Of a stretch of 64,000 bases of DNA, positions 37,341 to 45,596 are shown one piece after another. The notes beneath the pieces were generated by a model that ran no database searches, was not told the DNA's origin, and saw only the letters and a program-made list of their open reading frames with translations. The stretch comes from CAWIHS01 sp963836005 (GTDB lineage: Bacteria > Pseudomonadota > Gammaproteobacteria > GRL18). The stretch spans positions 248,001 through 312,000 of the forward strand of contig CAWIHS010000001.1 in the NCBI GenBank assembly GCA_963836005.1, in the 5' to 3' direction. Numbering within the stretch: the stretch's first letter is position 1; every line of letters begins with the position of its first letter. The translations under genes were made by a program, and so were the position numbers.

Positions 37341-38153
37341 TTATGCAGGCTTTCTGTACATAACATGAATATAACGCCCTAGTGACAGATAAGGCTCCTG
37401 GCGACAGTACTGATTTTCCATGTGCATTAAATCCCTTTCAGTTCGTTGTTGTTTGATTTCTGGGCGCATATTATCTGAAAACACACGAATGCCGCTTTTA
37501 CGCCGTAAGCTGTAGCCTAGATTATCCATCCAGGTATAAACATCTTCCGGGTGCAATGGATTCAGGGGAGTCAGACTTCGGCCTTCCCCGCTAAAATGAT
37601 CTGTTTGCAATTTTTTAAAATTTCCATGCAGCAGATTTCGAAGAATAATTGAATGTTTGTTATAAAACATCAATGATACAATACCGCCTGGTTTAAGATA
37701 GCGGTCAATATAGTTTAGTGCATCTTCTGGTTTCGCCAGCCATTCCAGAACAGCGTGAAAAAGTACCAGGTCAAACTGATGATAAAATTTTTTCGATAAG
37801 GACTGTAGCGGTTGATGTATTAATTGAAAGCGGCTTTCTGGAATTTTATAGGCTTGAAATGTTCGTTGCGCTAATTTTAACATTTCAACAGAAATATCAT
37901 TCAAGACAATGTCATGACCAAGTTCTGCAAATCTGACCGATAACTGCCCTGATCCTCCTCCTGCATCAAGAATATTCAGCAAGGATTTTTTATTGCCATT
38001 TTCTGATATTCTGCCAGGCTTCAGCAGCTGCGGAAACTCGTCAGTTAAATCATCCTGTAAAATTTTGAGACGGATTTTGCCCTTAAAACCACCGTATATC
38101 TTGCGTTGAAACTTCTCTGCTAATTCATCAAAATTACGATCTTCTAGACTCAT
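37341..38153 (-). CDS. cmoM: tRNA 5-carboxymethoxyuridine methyltransferase CmoM
   Basis: SAM-dependent enzyme that methylates cmo5U34 to mcmo5U in tRNA. 270 residues starting at ATG 38153, which overlaps the stop codon of the upstream gene (ATGA); a TTG eight codons earlier is less likely. DRNFDELAEKFQRKIYGGFKGKIRLKIL is the CmoM N-terminal signature. SAM motif LNILDAGGGSGQLSVRFAELGH, then LFHAVLEWLAKPEDALN and MFYNKHSIILRNLLHGNF. The C-terminal tail (MHMENQYCRQEPYLSLGRYIHVMYRKP) also fits. Confidence 0.92.
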   Translation of the reverse strand: MSLEDRNFDELAEKFQRKIYGGFKGKIRLKILQDDLTDEFPQLLKPGRISENGNKKSLLNILDAGGGSGQLSVRFAELGHDIVLNDISVEMLKLAQRTFQAYKIPESRFQLIHQPLQSLSKKFYHQFDLVLFHAVLEWLAKPEDALNYIDRYLKPGGIVSLMFYNKHSIILRNLLHGNFKKLQTDHFSGEGRSLTPLNPLHPEDVYTWMDNLGYSLRRKSGIRVFSDNMRPEIKQQRTERDLMHMENQYCRQEPYLSLGRYIHVMYRKPA

Positions 38154-38446
38154 TTCAGCAAGCAGGCTAGTTTCCAAAGGGCACGGTTCTCATCACAGAT
38201 AGGTGCGATGGTGAAAACACCCTGCAGTCGTTGCATGATATTTTCACCATCGTACCTGTTTTCAGAACGGTAACTATTGCGCAGCTTAACTTTTGCAGTG
38301 CTTCTCACTGATTTGTAAGATTTGTCATGCTGATGCGATTTGCCCATTAACGGATGATTGAAATAAGGATTTCTGGGAGCTGTCGGCTTCGACAGTACAG
38401 ATTTTCCGCTACTGTTTTTCCGGCGCCTGTGTTTTTGAGCCATCAT
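38150..38446 (-). CDS. Small basic hypothetical protein coupled to cmoM
   Basis: 98 residues, rich in Lys, Arg, His and Ser (MMAQKHRRRKNSSGKSVLSK; NHPLMGKSHQHDKSYKSVRS), probably nucleic-acid-binding or ribosome-associated by composition. AGGAG lies just before the two adjacent ATG codons at 38446 and 38443. Its stop overlaps the cmoM start by ATGA, so translation is probably coupled. No family is named. Confidence 0.6.
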   Translation of the reverse strand: MMAQKHRRRKNSSGKSVLSKPTAPRNPYFNHPLMGKSHQHDKSYKSVRSTAKVKLRNSYRSENRYDGENIMQRLQGVFTIAPICDENRALWKLACLLK

Positions 38447-38495
38447 GCTTCTCCTGTCTATAAATTCAAATATTCTTAGTTAGTTTCGATCCGTA

Positions 38496-38612
38496 ATCAG
38501 CTGTCCTGGTTATTTATGGAACGCTAAAGAAACTGTGTGATGTTTGTTTAGCTGCATTTTTAATGATTTTTGATCATTAAAAATGCAGTACATCCCTGTG
38601 CCACAGGTGTCA
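38496..38612 (-). repeat. Hairpin repeat family copy 2 (inverted)
   Basis: Holds a perfect 16-bp stem CTGCATTTTTAATGAT (38552-38567) / ATCATTAAAAATGCAG (38573-38588). Read on the minus strand, it follows the same order as the copy at 43169: CACAGGGATGT, hairpin, ATCACACAGTTTCTTTAGCGTTCCATAA, CCAGGA. The second palindrome is degraded here. Confidence 0.7.
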
Positions 38613-38697
38613 AACTGAATACGGAGTAATACCTGTCAACATTTTACTAAACGCTATTCACATGTTAGACAACCATTTTATAGAGAAAGTTTTACGG

Positions 38698-39240
38698 CTA
38701 CCACATCAGATCATCCGGGATTTCATAATCAGCATAAAAATCATCCATTTCTTCATGTGCTGATTTTTCATTCAATAAAATAATGGCCGATTTATCGCGG
38801 GCACTTATTTTTTCGGCAACGGCTTTGGGTATTAACTCGTATTGACCATCCAGAATAATAATGGCCAGCAAGCCCCTGGTGATATGCTCATGAACATCCT
38901 GTTTTACATACAGTCGTTTGATCTTTTTGTTATGCTCAAAATTGTAAGCCACATCATCAGCATTGCCTTTGGCCACTTTGTTGGAGAGTATCAATTGCCT
39001 GATCTGTGCCTGAATAGCTTTTTCCTGGAGCTTTTGCTCTTTTAGACGATTCATTTCGCGATCACGTTCAGCTTTTTCAGCCATAGCCTGTGCCGCCATA
39101 AGCTTGTTCTCATCAATTATTTCTTCTTTGGCATTACGTTTTTGGCGGTTTTTTTTATATTTTTCCTTATTGATCCGGTTAGTTTGAGTCTTGTCAGTCA
39201 GTCCGGCTTTCAATAATTGTTCCTGTAAGGCATTTGCCAC
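38698..39240 (-). CDS. DUF2058 (YaiL-like) protein
   Basis: 180 residues. N-terminal MANALQEQLLKAGLTDKTQTNRINKEKYKKNRQKRNAKEE is highly basic, followed by a long charged helix (AMAEKAERDREMNRLKEQKLQEKAIQAQIRQLI) and a C-terminal domain (FEHNKKIKRLYVKQDVHEHITRGLLAIIIL). This is the layout of the DUF2058 family, described as nucleoid- or polynucleotide-associated; the biochemical role is unsettled. Confidence 0.88.
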   Translation of the reverse strand: MANALQEQLLKAGLTDKTQTNRINKEKYKKNRQKRNAKEEIIDENKLMAAQAMAEKAERDREMNRLKEQKLQEKAIQAQIRQLILSNKVAKGNADDVAYNFEHNKKIKRLYVKQDVHEHITRGLLAIIILDGQYELIPKAVAEKISARDKSAIILLNEKSAHEEMDDFYADYEIPDDLMW

Positions 39241-39317
39241 GTCCAGCTCCTGTATTAATTATTATTCACTCATACGTTTTGTGCCCATGCATTTATTTTG
39301 GACACTAATGCGGCACA

Positions 39318-39708
39318 AGCAAGTAGCGCCATTTTCAATCATTGCAAATTAATGAAAATGTCAGAAAAAGAAAAATCACACGTAACTATTCAGCGTAATT
39401 TTGAAAAAGTCCTTGACACCAGGAATCTGCTGACCCACATGGATGTGGGAAATGCAGGTTATGCATGGAGCTATTACCTGCCCAGAAGACGCCGTAAATA
39501 CGTCCATGGTCGTTCCCGGCTTCCTGCCTCCCACGGCACTTATACTTCCATGTATGTCGTAGGCTTGAATGTGGCATCCATGCCACATACACTTCTTACG
39601 CAAACACCTGATATCAAGAACTTACGTATAAATCTAAAATACGCTGAATAGTTACAATCACACTTTCTCTTTTTCGTTCTATCAATAGCCAGGATGGCTG
39701 TTGATGCA
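39318..39708 (+). repeat. Hairpin repeat family copy 3, split by an inserted element
   Basis: Left part CCATTTTCAATCATTGCAAATTAATGAAAATG, then AGAAAAAGAAAAATCACAC up to 39381; the right part resumes at 39656 with AATCACACTTTCTCTTTTTC, then TAGCCAGGATGGCTGTTGATG. Compared with copies 1 and 4, the palindrome loop TCACAC is where the 274-bp element at 39382-39655 entered. Confidence 0.75.
39374..39663. mobile_element. Long IS66-type palindromic element inserted in another repeat
   Basis: Element 39382-39655 (274 bp). Left end GTAACTATTCAGCGTA and right end TACGCTGAATAGTTAC form a perfect 16-bp inverted repeat. Exact 8-bp duplication AATCACAC on both sides (39374-39381, 39656-39663). The interior has the shared GAAGACGCCGTAAATACGTCCATG core plus extra internal palindromes (CCCACATGGATGTGGG and TGTGGCATCCATGCCACA). 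Open frames across it are by-products of the repeats. Confidence 0.9.
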
Positions 39709-39713
39709 TAAAA

Positions 39714-39883
39714 ACCAGGTAAGTACTTAAGGAAAATCGGGTATTATTGCCAGGTATGGCTATCAAAAACCTGTAACGTAAAGGGTTTTCTATTGTCGTG
39801 GGAGTCAAGGAGTCAAAATCGTCCATATGGATCAACAAAACCCAGACTCTTCATGCACATTTTTACTTAAGATCTAACCTGTG
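39714..39883. mobile_element. Short IS4-like palindromic element
   Basis: A 170-bp element with ends ACCAGGTAAGTACTTAAG and CTTAAGATCTAACCTGTG, close to those of the IS4 remnant at 33115 and the element at 7207. No intact target duplication is visible (flanks ATGCATAAAA and TTTGTTCATT), so it is older or rearranged. It directly follows hairpin repeat copy 3 and ends 8 bases before the stop codon of the DUF389 gene. Confidence 0.6.
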
Positions 39884-39891
39884 TTTGTTCA

Positions 39892-41820
39892 TTATAAAAT
39901 ATATTTTACACTGATCCTGACCTGATAATCACTTGAAAAACGCTGTTCAACCTTTTTTTTCAGTAACAGCAGTTCTTCATCCGTCAAAATATGTTTCAAG
40001 GCAATAGACACATTGATAATTTTTAGCCCGTTCTGGTAGTTAATCGATGCCCCTTCAATGAGCACAGGATTATTTTTTAACATCACCGGTGTATGAACCA
40101 GCTGATTGGCCAGTTGATAACGCTGCAAGCTCTCAATATAGGAACGATAAAGAGGATAAGAGAGTAATATGAGTATAATTATAACGGCCCACATGGCTTT
40201 TTTATTTTTTACTGTATTTGAGTAGCCAAGAAATTGAAAAGTAATTGTAGCTGCAATCGTAATACCGATAAAATTGGTAATAAACAACAATGAAGCGCCA
40301 GTAAACACAATCAGATCAGCTCGCCCAAGCCCTATTCCGGCGGTGGCCAGAGGAGGAACCAGAGCCACGGCTATGGCGACACCGGCCAGGCCGCTCAAAA
40401 GCTCTTTACGTGATTTGGTATAGGCTGCGGCAATACCTGAAACAATCGCAACACCCAGATCAATCAGATTGGGATGGATCCGCGCTTCAATTTCATGGCT
40501 TATACTAAGTTGCGGGATCAATAATGTGAGCAGGTAAGAGGCCAGTAAAGCCAGTAACATACCGACTATCAATTTTATCAGGGAGTTGTTTAACAGTCCC
40601 GTGTCGCCTCTTAACAGTCCCATGGAAAAAGAGATAATGGGTGACATTAGCGGTGCCAGCAGCATGGCGCCTATTACCACTGCTGCACTATTGGCAAATA
40701 AACCGAAGGTCGCCAGGATGGTGCTTAACAGCATCAGCACGGCATAAATAGAGTTTAATTTTGCATCTTCACGAAGCTGTACAAACAATTCCTTGAAATG
40801 TGTTTCTGAAGCTACAGAAAAAAATGGCAAATGTTTGCTATAGTACTTAATTCTTTCTGTTTCATCTGGCAAATTGTTGATTCTGATAGATTCTTTGTCA
40901 GATGAGATAACCGGATTCATTTGCCAGAATTCTTCAGTTGCATTAATGCTCAGTGCATTTTTTATCAGCCTGAAATGTAATGGAAACTCTACGGTATTTA
41001 TTTCATCCAGTAATACTTTTGGGGCATCAGCGAATACACTTTGCATATTCACCATTATCTGGTTACTTCTTATATTCGATACCGCATGGGGAAGCGATTT
41101 GATTTTAGGAGTATTTAGCAGTAGTGAAAATAGAAACTTAAAATATTCGATAACTGAGTATGGGGAAATAATCGTTAATGATATCTGATCAGATCTCATT
41201 GAACTGTCATAATGCAGAGCTTGCGCGAGATGTCTTCCCGGATTCTGGCATACCAGAAACAGTCCGCTGGCTACAGATTTAATGACTTTTTCTCTGCCTG
41301 TCTCAAGATCCAGTTTGTCCAGTCTGAAATGGAAAAAGTCTTTAATACCGAGAATCATGTTTTTTACAGAAGCCATGAATGAAGTATTATTATGCCATGC
41401 TTCAAGCAGCGGTATATTGCCGATAACAGCTTTGAACTGTAACGGTTTATCATTACACATCGTCAGGTTAATATCCCGCACATCATCACGTAAAGCTACT
41501 TCAATATTTTTGTCATAGTCCGTAGACAGTTTATAATATTGCCGCAGTGTTTTCTGACCTGACAACGGCAGGAAACCAAGAGAGCATGATTTGCCTTGCT
41601 GTCTACAGCTAACAGCAAAATTAAAAAGCTGATCTATCATCTGCTTGCTACCCGATAGAACCAGATGAGTCGACTGATGCAAAAACTTTTCAGCTTCATT
41701 GAGAAATATATCCTTCTCAAGGGATATAATTTCAACCCCCAACTGATTTTTCTCTACTTTCTCTTTATAATCAACACCCTCTTGATCATAAATAAACAGA
41801 GCTTTGGGTAAATATTCCAT
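39892..41820 (-). CDS. TIGR00341/DUF389 membrane protein
   Basis: 642 residues. The first ~330 residues form a soluble region beginning YLPKALFIYDQEGVDYKEKVEKN, with a lipid-kinase-like look. From about 355 the hydrophobic DUF389 domain has many membrane helices (SIYAVLMLLSTILATFGLFANSAAVVIGAMLLAPLMSPI; LGVAIVSGIAAAYTKSRKE; LVPPLATAGIGLG). A soluble C-terminal tail follows. The GAMLLAPLMSPI and ALVPPLATAGIGLG blocks are hallmarks. Transport or signalling is suspected; no substrate is known. Confidence 0.9.
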   Translation of the reverse strand: MEYLPKALFIYDQEGVDYKEKVEKNQLGVEIISLEKDIFLNEAEKFLHQSTHLVLSGSKQMIDQLFNFAVSCRQQGKSCSLGFLPLSGQKTLRQYYKLSTDYDKNIEVALRDDVRDINLTMCNDKPLQFKAVIGNIPLLEAWHNNTSFMASVKNMILGIKDFFHFRLDKLDLETGREKVIKSVASGLFLVCQNPGRHLAQALHYDSSMRSDQISLTIISPYSVIEYFKFLFSLLLNTPKIKSLPHAVSNIRSNQIMVNMQSVFADAPKVLLDEINTVEFPLHFRLIKNALSINATEEFWQMNPVISSDKESIRINNLPDETERIKYYSKHLPFFSVASETHFKELFVQLREDAKLNSIYAVLMLLSTILATFGLFANSAAVVIGAMLLAPLMSPIISFSMGLLRGDTGLLNNSLIKLIVGMLLALLASYLLTLLIPQLSISHEIEARIHPNLIDLGVAIVSGIAAAYTKSRKELLSGLAGVAIAVALVPPLATAGIGLGRADLIVFTGASLLFITNFIGITIAATITFQFLGYSNTVKNKKAMWAVIIILILLSYPLYRSYIESLQRYQLANQLVHTPVMLKNNPVLIEGASINYQNGLKIINVSIALKHILTDEELLLLKKKVEQRFSSDYQVRISVKYIL

Positions 41821-41881
41821 ACAGCGATATCCAGAATAGAGTCTGTTTCAATGATGACACAGGAGTACTTAATTCAATAAA

Positions 41882-42548
41882 TTAAAAATATCTCTTGAGC
41901 AGTTTATCCAGATGCAGGCGAAGATATTCTTCATCTTCAATCCCGCTGTAGTGAGCATATAAAGCTTCAGCAATTTGTGTAAACGCTGCCAGTAAAACAG
42001 GATCAAAGTGTTTAGCTGTTCCCTCCTGCATGATCTGCAGGGATTTGTTTAAGGAAAAAGGCTGCTTATAAGGTCTTTTCGAGGTTAATGCGTCGAATAC
42101 ATCAACAATAGCAAAGCTTCGGGCAAGAAGCGGAATAGATTGTTTCGATAATCCCTGCAGGTATCCTGAACCATCATACTTTTCATGATGATACTCAATA
42201 ACATCTCTGGCATCATTTAACCAATGGCTGTTTTTAACAATTTCAATACCTAACCTGACGTGCTCATTCATTATGCTGATTTCATCTGAGCTTAATTTGT
42301 CGGGCTTGAGTAAAATATTATCCCGGATACCTATTTTGCCTATGTCATGCAGAAAAGCACCTTTGATCAAGGCCTGGATCTGTCTTTTTTCAAGCCCCAG
42401 GTGGAAGGTAGATAATTACTTCTGCATACCTTACATTTTCTATATGATCATTATGGATGGTTAAATTAGCTTTAGATACCTGGTCTGCAAGCGCTTTGTG
42501 ATGCCGTTGAATGGCCGTATTTATTAACTGGATGATTCGATTATCCAT
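41882..42548 (-). pseudogene. HD-GYP domain phosphodiesterase gene with a frameshift
   Basis: The main frame (41882-42370 and a little upstream) encodes FHLGLEKRQIQALIKGAFLHDIGKIGIRDNILLKPDKLSSDEISIMNEH and EYHHEKYDGSGYLQGLSKQSIPLLARSFAIVDVFDALTSKRPYK, an HD-GYP domain for c-di-GMP hydrolysis with the HD pair intact and GYP replaced by GYL. The N-terminal 51 codons from ATG 42548 (MDNRIIQLINTAIQRHHKALAD... HIENVRYAEVIIYL) lie in another frame. A single-base shift within about 42391-42412 would join them; both frames hit stops there. Either a real mutation or a sequence error. It overlaps the upstream SpoIIAA-like gene by 25 bases. Confidence 0.75.
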
Positions 42549-42895
42549 GCTTTAGCCTGCTCAATGTCTGCATAAGCAAACGATTTGATTTCAGCATTAA
42601 CAAAATGACCTGCAATTGATTCAGCAAAATTACTCACACCAGAATCAGTCACAAGAGCGACATGAGCAATTTTTTTATGATGTGCTTTAACGAACTCAAG
42701 GTGACGTGTCAGGGCAGCAAATGAATCCCATCCAGGAAAGAATTCAGTATAAATAATAAGCCCATCTAATTGACCATTTGCTTCTATATAAGGATCAATG
42801 ATCCGCCTGGCAGAATCAAAATCTGACTTTGATAATGCGCCATCTGGTTCAAAGATTGCAATTGAGTTTTGTTCATCAATGCTTACCGATAACAT
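42524..42895 (-). CDS. SpoIIAA-like (STAS-superfamily) protein
   Basis: 123 residues of the SpoIIAA-like family: an N-terminal MLSVSIDEQNSIAIFEPDGALSKSDFDSARRIIDPYIE; then GLIIYTEFFPGWDSFAALTRHLEFVKAHHKKIAHVALVTDSG; ending FAYADIEQAKAWIIE. The FPGWDSF...H motif is typical. These proteins are thought to bind small ligands or regulators. Overlap with the HD-GYP gene hints at a joint signalling function. Confidence 0.85.
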   Translation of the reverse strand: MLSVSIDEQNSIAIFEPDGALSKSDFDSARRIIDPYIEANGQLDGLIIYTEFFPGWDSFAALTRHLEFVKAHHKKIAHVALVTDSGVSNFAESIAGHFVNAEIKSFAYADIEQAKAWIIESSS

Positions 42896-43424
42896 GTTTA
42901 TTTACCTCTTTTATTATCTTGAATAAAATCAACACAACTCAGCAACTCCTGGCGCATAAAATGCCTGTATTCGTTGCACTACTGCTTGCATCTAAATAAT
43001 TGTTCTTAAAAGCTGTCCATTTAGCACCAGAACCTGTGATGTATCATTTCGGGATTTGATGCTAATATGAGCGAAATGATGTATAACAGGGTCTTGTGCG
43101 ATGCCTCAATACTATGAACACTATTTCCCAACAGCTATTTAGTATCCATCCGTTTTTAGATGGATACTTGTGGCACAGGGATGTGCTAGCATTTTTAATG
43201 ATGATAAATCATTGAAAATGACGCATAAGAAAAATCACACTTTTTTCTTTCGCGTTCCATAATATAGCCAGGATGGCTATTTATGGATGGAAACTATTTA
43301 GTTACTCTAATACAGTTTTATGCAGTATGCCCTTGTCCTTAAGGGGGAAGAATCTGCGCTTTAAAAAACAATCCAATACGCAATAGTTGCCATTACTCGG
43401 AATTATTATGGATAATAGAAACCG
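42896..43424. other. Repeat-containing intergenic region
   Basis: These 529 bases hold no supported gene. They contain a perfect hairpin AGTATCCATC / GATGGATACT (43141-43168), hairpin repeat copy 4 (43169-43312), and GCTTTAAAAAACAATCCAATACGCAATAG (43361-43389), which is related to sequence at 33730-33757 next to the decayed IS4 element. Confidence 0.5.
43169..43312 (+). repeat. Hairpin repeat family copy 4
   Basis: Best-preserved long copy: TGTGGCACAGGGATGTGC, then GCATTTTTAATGAT with ATCATTGAAAATG, then AAGAAAAATCACACTTTTTTC, TTTCGCGTTCCATAATATAG, CCAGGATGGCTATTTATGG and GGAAACTATTTAGTTAC. It provides the empty-site reference for the insertion at 39382. Confidence 0.75.
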
Positions 43425-43943
43425 CTAGTCACAAACAGATCGTTCCATTCTATAATCATCCATAACAAATCCATTTCCAATCTCCATTACCACACTATTG
43501 GTTATTATAAATCCATATTTTTTGTACACAGCTATAGCAGATGAATTATATTTATTGACTGTCAGCCAGAGGCGGCATAATTGCTGCTGCTGCATAAAAA
43601 CATGGATAAAGCGAAAAATATCCGCAGCATATCCTCGCCCGCGTGCATTTTTCAATAAATAAATTTTGCTTAACTGCAGCTGATGATGCTCGCTGTCCGG
43701 TACCAGTGAAATATATCCTACGGCCAGTCCCTGCAGATATAACAGGTAATAAACAGTGCCACATTTTAATTGCTCTTTGATCGCGGCTGCCGATTGATAT
43801 TTAGACAACATATAATCAATCTGCGACTGAGTAATTATCGCTGGAAAATATTCATTCCAGATTTCTCCTGCCAGTTTTTCAACTGTAGCAATATGTTCAT
43901 CAGTGCCAACTTCCTGGAATTTCATCGTTAAAAAATCATTCAT
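43425..43943 (-). CDS. GNAT family N-acetyltransferase
   Basis: 172 residues. LAVGYISLVPDSEHHQLQLSKIYLLKNARGRGYAADIFRFIHVFMQQQ contains the acetyl-CoA loop (RGRGYA), followed by LWLTVNKYNSSAIAVYKKYGFIITNSVVMEIGNGFVMDDYRMER. This is the RimI-like C-terminal pattern; the acceptor is unknown. It heads toward the HD-GYP/SpoIIAA cluster but is separated from it by repeats. Confidence 0.88.
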   Translation of the reverse strand: MNDFLTMKFQEVGTDEHIATVEKLAGEIWNEYFPAIITQSQIDYMLSKYQSAAAIKEQLKCGTVYYLLYLQGLAVGYISLVPDSEHHQLQLSKIYLLKNARGRGYAADIFRFIHVFMQQQQLCRLWLTVNKYNSSAIAVYKKYGFIITNSVVMEIGNGFVMDDYRMERSVCD

Positions 43944-43961
43944 TTAGCCTATAAACATGAT

Positions 43962-44330
43962 TTAAAATCCATAGATATTACCTGGCGTAAATGTCTTATA
44001 AACCACTAATAAAATTCTTTTATCCTGTTCGTCCAGTTTATATTTTTTATACCATCCACCGTCATTAATGATTGCACGACAACTGGTTTTGTCCTGATAG
44101 CGGACACACATTTCACCCTTTTCATTTACTTTCCAGTTTGAGGTAAAAATTTTTCCATTTTGTATTCCTCTCATGGTCCCATCAGGATCGGCGTATACCG
44201 TCATTGCTATGCCACTATCCGGCAGACTGGCTTCATAGGTCTGACCTGAAAATAGTTGTGTCACTTCTGCTGCGCCAAGTATCTGCTCCGCGTAAATATC
44301 GTTACTGTAGAGTAATATAATAAACATCAA
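43962..44330 (-). CDS. Small exported protein, DUF995-like
   Basis: 122 residues: a short hydrophobic leader (MMFIILLYSNDIYA) then LLGAAEVTQLFSGQTYEA-type sequence with DPDGTMRGIQNGKIFTSNWKVNEKGEMCVRYQDKTSCRAIINDGG and a final PGNIYGF. The paired Cys and pattern resemble the DUF995 family of periplasmic proteins. The true start may lie upstream: the frame is open from QDKIITLMFIILLYS, which would make a better signal peptide, but offers only CTG or TTG starts. It begins 29 bases after the YceI stop. Confidence 0.6.
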   Translation of the reverse strand: MMFIILLYSNDIYAEQILGAAEVTQLFSGQTYEASLPDSGIAMTVYADPDGTMRGIQNGKIFTSNWKVNEKGEMCVRYQDKTSCRAIINDGGWYKKYKLDEQDKRILLVVYKTFTPGNIYGF

Positions 44331-44358
44331 AGTAATAATTTTATCTTGCAGAGTCCTC

Positions 44359-44933
44359 TTATTCTCTTATACCTTCGACTGAAATAAACAACTCAACCTC
44401 ACTTGAGGACGGTCCCAGATCATAGTCGATATCAAAATCTTTCAGTGTCAGTACTGTCGTTGCAGAAAACCCGCGTCTATAACCTCCCCAGGGATCTTTT
44501 CCGTGACCAATCTGGTCTACATTCAAAGTGACGGGTTTTGTTATCCCATGCAGAGTCAGATTGCCCTTGAGTTCCGCTTTATTATCTCCTTTATTTATGA
44601 AAGCAGTGCTGACAAAAGTTGCCGTCGGAAATTTTTCGACATCAAGAAAATCTTTACCGCGCAGATGTTTGTCACGTTCTGCATGATTACTATCTATGCT
44701 GGCAGGATCAATATTGATCGTTACTTTGGCGGTCTCGGGATTTTTTTCATCATAACTAAACTTCCCGTCAAAGGTGTTAAATCGACCCAGTATCCAGCTG
44801 TAACCCAGGTGTTTGATTTTAAACTGGATAAAGGCATGCGTACCTTTGGTATCCAGTACATATTCATCAGCCTGCAGGGAACCTGATAAAAACGTCAAAA
44901 TTAAAAGAATAACAAGGTGATTATTTTTTTCAT
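44359..44933 (-). pseudogene. YceI family protein with a frameshift in its signal peptide
   Basis: The main frame (from 44898 down) is a full YceI lipocalin-like domain: YVLDTKGTHAFIQFKIKHLGYSWILGRFNTFDGKF, RDKHLRGKDFLDVEKFPTATFVS, NLTLHGITKPVTLNV. YceI proteins bind isoprenoid-type lipids in the periplasm. The natural start is the ATG at 44933 with GGAG 5 bases ahead, reading MKKIITLLF. One extra T in the T-run at 44903-44906 would join this to LLILTFLSGSLQADE, a perfect signal peptide. As given, that start runs into a stop. Cytochrome b561 lies upstream on the same strand, the usual YceJ-YceI pairing. Confidence 0.8.
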
Positions 44934-45038
44934 ATTTTCTCCAGAGATATTTATTTTTGATGACTTTAGATCAAGTGTTACTGATCCTTCAGGAAACCTG
45001 AATTCTTACACTGAGTCATTGATATAAACATAAATAAT

Positions 45039-45587
45039 TTATGATTTTCCAATAATTCGATTTAACGTTACGTCTTTATCTATCACTTGATGTTTAATCG
45101 CAGCCAGAGCGTGTAATACGGCGCTGAGAATTAACGTCACAGCCAGAAATAGATGAACGCTGCCGGCAAAATCTGCCTGCTCTGAATAACCATAAATAGT
45201 CGCCGGGACTGAAAACCAGTTAAACACTTCCAGGCTCTTGCCGTCGGCAGTTGATATCAGGTAACCACTCAACATAACACTCACTAATAAAACATATAGC
45301 AGTAGATGAGCTATTCTGGCAAGTTTTTGCTCCATCAGAGTATGAGTTTTGAGCGGCTCAGGACGGGCATTGAATAATATCCATATCAGACGCCAGCAGG
45401 TTAATATAAGCAATAGCAGCCCCATGCTTTTATGAATATGCGGTGCTTTATGGTACCAGTTATCGTAATAGGTCAGTTCAACCATCCATAAACCCAGCAC
45501 AAACATGGCGACGACCCCGATAGCCGTTACCCAATGAATGAAGATACTCATCCAGCCCCAGGATGATTTTGAATTTTTAAATTGCAT
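45039..45587 (-). CDS. Cytochrome b561 (YceJ-like)
   Basis: 182-residue, four-helix di-haem b membrane protein. WMSIFIHWVTAIGVVAMFVLGLWMVEL, HKSMGLLLLILTCWRLIWILF, HLLLYVLLVSVMLSGYLIST and HLFLAVTLILSAVLHALAAIKHQ each supply conserved His ligands. Electrons probably pass to or from quinone. It lies upstream of the YceI gene and 9 bases downstream of the 474-residue unknown. Confidence 0.92.
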   Translation of the reverse strand: MQFKNSKSSWGWMSIFIHWVTAIGVVAMFVLGLWMVELTYYDNWYHKAPHIHKSMGLLLLILTCWRLIWILFNARPEPLKTHTLMEQKLARIAHLLLYVLLVSVMLSGYLISTADGKSLEVFNWFSVPATIYGYSEQADFAGSVHLFLAVTLILSAVLHALAAIKHQVIDKDVTLNRIIGKS

Positions 45588-45596
45588 GGTATTTAG

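Noticed and set aside
39298..39651. A 117-codon plus-strand frame and two overlapping minus-strand frames
   Set aside because: They lie across the inserted palindromic element and its target repeat; the translation is repeat-derived and has no protein-like features.
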